Assembly (NCBI GenBank): GCA_002424865.1
Contig: DILC01000065.1
Span: 1-46,569, forward strand
Reading direction: 5' to 3'
Origin: Rhodocyclaceae bacterium UBA5602
GTDB taxonomy: Bacteria > Pseudomonadota > Gammaproteobacteria > Burkholderiales > Rhodocyclaceae
Length of the DNA stretch: 46,569 nt
Part shown: positions 42,142 through 46,569 of the stretch, one piece after another
Layout of the letters: each line of letters begins with the position of its first letter
How positions within the stretch are numbered: the first letter of the stretch is position 1
Notes under the pieces: generated by a model
Seen by the model: only the letters and a program-made list of their open reading frames with translations
Database searches by the model: none
Told to the model about the DNA's origin: nothing
Translations under genes and position numbers: made by a program

Positions 42142-43059
42142 ATGTTTTTTCGCAGCCTGCAGGCAGTAGGGTTTGCGCTTCTGGCTTCGCTAGCGATAGG
42201 GCTTGTGCCTCTCGCGGGCGGGATGGCAGGAGCGGTCCAAGCGGCACAAGCGGCCCAGTCGGCACAAACGCATCAGGCGGATCAAACTGCCGATGTGCTG
42301 CCCTTGCCGCCATTAAAAGCCCGGGTGACAGACTTGACCGGTACGCTTAGCCAGCGGCAGCGTGATGCGTTAGAGGCTCGTTTAGCGGCCTTGGAAACGG
42401 CCAAAGGCGCGCAAGTCGCCGTCTTGCTAGCGCCGACTTTTCAGCCGGAAAGCATAGAGCAGTATGGCATCCGGCTGGCGGAGGCCTGGAAGCTGGGGCG
42501 TAAAGGCGTCGATGATGGCGTGATTTTGCTGATCGCCCAGGATGACCGGCAAATGCGTATTGAAGTGGGCTATGGTCTGGAAGGAGCATTAAACGATGCT
42601 ACAGCCAAGCGCATCATCAGCGAAGTGATCATGCCGCATTTCCAGGCCGGGAATTACTACGCCGGGATTGATGCGGGGGTGAATGCCATTCAGGCCGTGA
42701 TTGAAGGCGAACCCTTGCCCGCGCCCCAGGCGTCAGGATCGCGGGGCGATACAGGCGATACCAGCCAATTCTTGCCATTGCTTGCCGTAGCAGCGGTGTT
42801 AGCGCAAGGGCTCAATCGTCTGCTGGGGCTGGGCGGCTCGCTTCTGGCGGCGGCGGGGGTTGTGGTCATTGCTGGCTGGCTGCTCGGTTCATGGGCCGGT
42901 GGGCTGTTTTTGGGTTTTTTGGTGTTGATCTTTTCTTTCATGCGGGGTGGACATGGCATGGGCGGTATGGGGCGCGGTGGCGTAGGTGGATTCGGGGGAG
43001 GCGGCTTTGGTGGCGGGGGCGGCGGCTTTGGCGGCGGCGGCGCCTCGGGGAGATGGTGA
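42142..43059 (+). CDS. TPM-domain (YgcG-like) exported protein with glycine-rich tail
   Basis: About 305 residues: signal peptide (VGFALLASLAIGLVPLAG), a TPM domain (about 55-195: VTDLTGTLSQRQRDALEARL, YGIRLAEAWKLGRKGVDDGV, IEVGYGLEGALND), one or two membrane helices (about 225-275) and a Gly-rich tail (GGFGGGGFGGGG). ATG at 42142 was chosen over TTG 42136, with GGCGG 6 bases upstream. A dispersed-repeat copy encodes AVLLAPTF where relatives have an AVL-x-x-PT-like strand, so it causes no obvious insertion. TPM proteins have been proposed to act in membrane-protein or photosystem quality control. Confidence 0.9.
   Translation: MFFRSLQAVGFALLASLAIGLVPLAGGMAGAVQAAQAAQSAQTHQADQTADVLPLPPLKARVTDLTGTLSQRQRDALEARLAALETAKGAQVAVLLAPTFQPESIEQYGIRLAEAWKLGRKGVDDGVILLIAQDDRQMRIEVGYGLEGALNDATAKRIISEVIMPHFQAGNYYAGIDAGVNAIQAVIEGEPLPAPQASGSRGDTGDTSQFLPLLAVAAVLAQGLNRLLGLGGSLLAAAGVVVIAGWLLGSWAGGLFLGFLVLIFSFMRGGHGMGGMGRGGVGGFGGGGFGGGGGGFGGGGASGRW
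42417..42440 (+). repeat. Dispersed 24-bp repeat, copy 6 (inside the TPM-domain gene)
   Basis: Reads CGCCGTCTTG then CTAGCGCCGACTTT, one base different from the intergenic copy at 26987. Confidence 0.8.
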
Positions 43060-43060
43060 G

Positions 43061-43558
43061 ATGAATTGGCGGCGATTATTGCGTCACCTGTCCACGCCCG
43101 GCTGGTTTGCCCAGCGGGTGTTTAGCCATGAGGATGTGGCGGTGATTGAGGCGGCCATCGCCGCCTCTGAAAAAATACATCATGGCGAGTTGCGCCTGGT
43201 ACTTGAAGGATCCTGCCCATTGGGGGAAGTGTGGCGCGATAGGCCTGCGCGCGAGCGGGCAGCCGCACATTTTTCCCAACTGGGCGTGTGGGATACCGAG
43301 GACAACAGTGGCATCCTCATCTATGTGCAGTTGTTGGACCATCAAGTAGAGATTCTGGCTGACCGAGGCATTGCCAAACGGGTGCCGCAAACGGTTTGGG
43401 ATGCGATCTGCCGTGGTATGGAAGCCGACTTTCGCAACAAGAACTATCGCACCGGGGTATTAAACGCAATTTCCCAGGCCACTGCCTTGTTAGCGCAGCA
43501 TTTTCCGGCGCGCACCGATAATCCGAACGAATTGCCAGACCAACCCGTCAGGCGTTAG
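43061..43558 (+). CDS. Second TPM-domain protein
   Basis: 165 residues beginning MNWRRLLRHLSTPGWF, two bases after the preceding stop. A TPM domain without signal peptide or glycine tail: VIEAAIAASEKIHHGELRLV, GVWDTEDNSGILIYVQLLDH, VEILADRGIAKRVP, and FRNKNYRTGVLNAI. The lemA / TPM-with-tail / TPM trio recurs in betaproteobacteria and points to one complex. The frame extends 25 codons upstream into the glycine-rich tail of the neighbour and was trimmed. Confidence 0.9.
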   Translation: MNWRRLLRHLSTPGWFAQRVFSHEDVAVIEAAIAASEKIHHGELRLVLEGSCPLGEVWRDRPARERAAAHFSQLGVWDTEDNSGILIYVQLLDHQVEILADRGIAKRVPQTVWDAICRGMEADFRNKNYRTGVLNAISQATALLAQHFPARTDNPNELPDQPVRR

Positions 43559-43597
43559 CTGTGTCCATGCGCTCCCGCGCGTGCCCATCTTCAGTTT

Positions 43598-44860
43598 TTA
43601 TAGCGCGCCATCATCCAGATGCGCGATGTCGTCTTGCCCGCGTTGGATGGTGTTGTGATGGCGCATCACCAGCCACATGGTGCTGATGACAAAGAAACCA
43701 AAAATGGCGATGACCCAGTTAATCGGGAGCTGGATGCCGATGAGGACGGAGTAAAGCGAAGTCATCACGAGAATCGAGAGGTTTTCGTTGAAGTTCTGCA
43801 CGGCAATCGAGTGCCCCGCACCCATCAGGATATGCCCGCGATGTTGCAAGAGGGCGTTCATCGGCACGACAAAAAAGCCGGAGAGCGCGCCTATGATCAG
43901 CAGCAACACAGAGGCCAGCACGGTGTTGTGGACAAAAATCATGCTCATCACGATCGTCCCCATGGCAATGCCCATGGGGATCACGCGGACTGATTTACGC
44001 AAGGTGATGACTTTTGCCGCCAGGAAAGCGCCAATGGCCACGCCAACGGCCACGATGCCTTGCAACAGGGTGGCAGCAGAAAGGTCGATATTCAGCGCAA
44101 ACTTTGCCCAGTCGAGCACTAGAAATTGCAAGGTTGCGCCTGCGCCCCAAAACAGCGTGGTGACCGCCAAGGAGATTCTGCCCAGGCGATCGTGCCACAG
44201 CAGCATAAAACAGTGAAAGAATTCATGCACCAGATAAACAGGGTTGTTCTTGATCGGCTTGTGATCAACACCTGTGTCCGGTATGTATAAATTAAGCAAT
44301 GAGGCGATGATATAAAGCCCGCCGGTAATGGCCAGGCTCATTTCAGCGATGGTATCAATGCCCGTATCAATCAAGGGGAAATTGAATGCCAGTAAACTTT
44401 GGGCAATTTCGGGCTTGATGATCAAGCCGCCCAGCGCCACGCCCAGGATGATGGCCAGCACGGTCAGGCCTTCAATCCAGCCATTGGCCACCACCAACAG
44501 GCGATGCGGCAGGTATTCCGTCACGATGCCGTATTTGGCCGGCGAGTAAGCCGCTGCACCCAAGCCGACTACGGCATAGGCGATGAGCGGGTGAACGTCA
44601 AAAAACATCAGGCTGCAGCCTAGAATCTTGATGCCGTTGCTAATGAACATCACCCGCCACTTGGGCATGGAGTCAGCAAAGGCGCCGACAAAAGCGGCGA
44701 GCAATACATAAGACAGCGTAAAAGAGGTTTTCAGGAGCGGCGTGTACTCGGCCGGGGCTTGCAAGGTATGCAAGAGGTAAATCGCTGCGATAAGCAGGAC
44801 ATTGTCGGCCAGCGCAGAAAAAAACTGCGCCGCCATGATGATGTAAAAGCCTAACTTCAT
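43598..44860 (-). CDS. lplT: Lysophospholipid transporter LplT (MFS)
   Basis: 420 residues with about 12 membrane segments. Resemblance to LplT: N-terminal FYIIMAAQFFSALADNVLLI, AFADSMPKWRVMFISNGIK, YSPAKYGIVTEYLPHRLLVVANGWIEG split around SPAKYG, and the late VPMNALLQHRGHILMGAGHS. LplT flips lysophospholipids across the inner membrane for re-acylation. Here no acyltransferase domain is fused to it. The divergent alr is 321 bp away; lplT-alr proximity is common in betaproteobacteria. That gap (44861-45181) holds no gene that I can see and no convincing promoter pair. Confidence 0.9.
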   Translation of the reverse strand: MKLGFYIIMAAQFFSALADNVLLIAAIYLLHTLQAPAEYTPLLKTSFTLSYVLLAAFVGAFADSMPKWRVMFISNGIKILGCSLMFFDVHPLIAYAVVGLGAAAYSPAKYGIVTEYLPHRLLVVANGWIEGLTVLAIILGVALGGLIIKPEIAQSLLAFNFPLIDTGIDTIAEMSLAITGGLYIIASLLNLYIPDTGVDHKPIKNNPVYLVHEFFHCFMLLWHDRLGRISLAVTTLFWGAGATLQFLVLDWAKFALNIDLSAATLLQGIVAVGVAIGAFLAAKVITLRKSVRVIPMGIAMGTIVMSMIFVHNTVLASVLLLIIGALSGFFVVPMNALLQHRGHILMGAGHSIAVQNFNENLSILVMTSLYSVLIGIQLPINWVIAIFGFFVISTMWLVMRHHNTIQRGQDDIAHLDDGAL

Positions 44861-45181
44861 GTGGTGGATACGGTGGCTTGGGTTGTTTGCCGTGGAATAG
44901 CGGTTAAGGACAGTGGTTCTTTAATCCACGTCAATGCAGCAGATTGAAGTTTTTTGCTTTCTCAACTGTTCAGCGCCACGTCAGACTAACAGCCTAATTA
45001 AAAGTTGCGGTTTTATAGCATGAAAGGCGTGGCAAGGATATGACGGGGAAAGAACTTGCCTGTGCCGGCTTAGCCTGTCGGCGGTTTTGTGATTGAATGG
45101 CAGACGTTCCGTGACCCGTTTCATTTTTTCTTCATACTTGATTTGCGCTTCGTTCGTTGACTTCCGTTAATTTAAATCACC

Positions 45182-46255
45182 ATGCCTCGACCGATACACG
45201 CACGCCTTGATTGGGCAGCTTTGCGCCATAACCATGCCATTGTCCGCCAAACTGCGCCACAGGCAAAAATCTGGAGCGTGATCAAGGCCAATGCGTATGG
45301 CCATGGCGTGTTAGGCGCAGCCAAGGCTTTACAGCCGGTAGCAGACGGTTTTGCCGTGATTGAAATCGAGCAAGCCATCGCATTGCGCCAGGCGGGCATG
45401 CAGCAACCGATTTTGTTGATGGAAGGCTTTTATCAGGCGAATGAACTGCCATGTTTTGCCCAATGGCAGCTCACGCCCGTGTTGCATGCCATGTGGCAGG
45501 TGGAGGCGCTGGTCGCTGCAAAATGGCGTTTGCCAGTTTATTTGAAAATTGATACCGGCATGCATCGCTTGGGTTTTACGCCTGAAGCGTTTTCAAACGT
45601 GCTGGCACAGCTCAGGAATTCTGCTTGTGCAACGTTCATGACTGTGATGACGCATTTTGCCGATGCGGATGAAGATCGTGGCATCGCAGAGCAAATGAAC
45701 TGTTTGCGCGCGATGACCAAAGGACTCGCCTTGCCGCTGTCGCTGGCCAATTCCGCTGCGCTGCTGCGCTTTCCCGAAAGCCATGCCGATTGGGTACGGC
45801 CGGGCATCATGCTGTATGGCGCATCGCCTTTCCCGGCGCGGCAGGGCGCGGAATCCTTGGGCCTCAAACCGGTGATGACGCTGGCCAGTGAAATCATCGC
45901 CGTGCGCGATTTGGCGGCAGGCGACCGCGTCGGTTACGGCGGTACTTTCATTGCCGGACAGCCGATGCGCATTGGCATCATCGCTTGCGGGTATGGTGAT
46001 GGTTATCCGCGCCACGCGCCGACCGGCACGCCGGTGCTGGTGGCGGGGCAGCGCACGCGTACGCTGGGGCGCGTGTCGATGGACAAGTTGTGCGTTGATC
46101 TCACGGGCCTTGAAAAAGTCGGCGTTGGCGATACGGCGACTTTATGGGGCGAAGGCCTGCCTGCGGACGATGTGGCCACTGCCGCAGGCACGGTGGCGTA
46201 TGAATTGTTCTGCGCCGTCACGCCACGCGTGCCTGTCATCGACGTCAATCAATGA
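45182..46255 (+). CDS. alr: Alanine racemase
   Basis: PLP enzyme making D-alanine for peptidoglycan. The PLP lysine motif VIKANAYGHG (Lys near residue 37), LKIDTGMHRLGF, the VRPGIMLYGASP segment and the second-domain catalytic Tyr in DRVGYGGTF are present. 357 residues, normal. A minus-strand copy of the dispersed repeat encodes KVGVGDTA before TLWGEGL, a place where relatives also have a VGD motif, so there is no insertion. Confidence 0.96.
   Translation: MPRPIHARLDWAALRHNHAIVRQTAPQAKIWSVIKANAYGHGVLGAAKALQPVADGFAVIEIEQAIALRQAGMQQPILLMEGFYQANELPCFAQWQLTPVLHAMWQVEALVAAKWRLPVYLKIDTGMHRLGFTPEAFSNVLAQLRNSACATFMTVMTHFADADEDRGIAEQMNCLRAMTKGLALPLSLANSAALLRFPESHADWVRPGIMLYGASPFPARQGAESLGLKPVMTLASEIIAVRDLAAGDRVGYGGTFIAGQPMRIGIIACGYGDGYPRHAPTGTPVLVAGQRTRTLGRVSMDKLCVDLTGLEKVGVGDTATLWGEGLPADDVATAAGTVAYELFCAVTPRVPVIDVNQ
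46115..46138 (-). repeat. Dispersed 24-bp repeat, copy 7 (inside alr, minus orientation)
   Basis: Identical to the lpxD copy over this unit and over three more bases to the left (46112-46138 against 16504-16530). Confidence 0.8.
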
Positions 46256-46282
46256 ACTGAACATTACAAAAAATACAAACAA

Positions 46283-46569
46283 TGGCCAAACAAAAATCCG
46301 TCTATTCCTGCACCGAATGCGGCGCCAGCACCCCAAAATGGCAAGGCCAGTGCCCCGGCTGCGGGCAATGGAACACGCTGGTCGAAGCCGTGATGGAAAC
46401 CGCCACCCCCGCCGGGCGCAGCTTTGCCGCGCTGGCCGGTGTGAGCAGTTTGCAGACGCTGGGCAAGATTCAACCGCGCGAAGAGCCGCGCCAGCCCACC
46501 GGCATCGAAGAATTCGACCGCGTGCTGGGCGGCGGCCTGGTCGCCGGCGGCGTGGTGCTGATCGGCGGC
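46283..46569 (+). CDS. radA: DNA repair protein RadA, 3'-truncated by the window edge
   Basis: First 95 codons of RadA/Sms, a RecA-like helicase acting on recombination branches. The N-terminal zinc finger (YSCTECGASTPKWQGQCPGC) is complete, then the typical TGIEEFDRVLGGGLVAGGVV lead into the Walker A loop (VLIGG at the edge). ATG at 46283 is 27 bp after alr, suggesting cotranscription. The RadA ATPase and Lon-like domains lie outside the window. Confidence 0.95.

Overview
The window looks like a chromosomal segment of a Gram-negative betaproteobacterium (genus not determinable by eye). The evidence is the order rpsB-tsf-pyrH-frr-uppS-cdsA-dxr-rseP-bamA-skp-lpxD-fabZ-lpxA-lpxB-rnhB, divergent ppsR/ppsA, an lplT / alr-radA cluster, a complete lipid A start pathway, and a moderately GC-rich composition with mostly ATG starts and many ATGA overlaps. 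Most of it is core housekeeping DNA. No rRNA, tRNA, CRISPR array, prophage or intact insertion sequence was seen.

Layout. 1-1.7 kb: the 3' part of an AlkB/XylM-type membrane monooxygenase, a strong bidirectional terminator, and an EamA transporter on the minus strand. 1.8-5.6 kb: glnD and map on the minus strand, separated by a decayed IS110-family transposase. 5.7-21.4 kb: a long plus-strand run from rpsB to a TrmH-family methyltransferase, covering translation (S2, EF-Ts, RRF), UMP kinase, isoprenoid and phospholipid precursors (UppS, CdsA, Dxr), envelope biogenesis (RseP, BamA, Skp) and lipid A (LpxD, FabZ, LpxA, LpxB). 21.5-24 kb: a TctE/TctD-like two-component system divergent from a small exported Ala/Lys/Pro-rich protein. 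24.2-29.7 kb: an M29-like protein, a DUF1329 protein, gamma-glutamyltransferase and the PEP synthase regulator. 29.8-35.9 kb: ppsA, nfeD-like, qmcA-like, tsaB, rimI and a family 4 uracil-DNA glycosylase. 36-40.5 kb: a GlrK-QseG-GlrR signalling operon followed by a matching palindromic activator site, a sigma-54 promoter and two small envelope genes. 40.6-43.6 kb: bactofilin, LemA and two TPM-domain proteins. 43.6-46.6 kb: lplT, alr and the start of radA.

Two signals stand out. First, a 24-bp sequence is repeated seven times across the window (five copies on plus, two on minus), both between genes and inside reading frames. In LpxD and TsaB the copies lie within segments that look like insertions relative to the family, and in UppS it encodes the C-terminal tail. 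Second, the GlrR-type sigma-54 activator is followed by a perfect 10-bp-arm palindrome containing TGTC-N10-GACA and, about 70 bp further on, a near-consensus -24/-12 promoter. This predicts a self-contained regulatory module whose outputs are a small exported protein and a glycine-zipper membrane protein. Functions below come from recognising motifs and families by eye; no database search was run.
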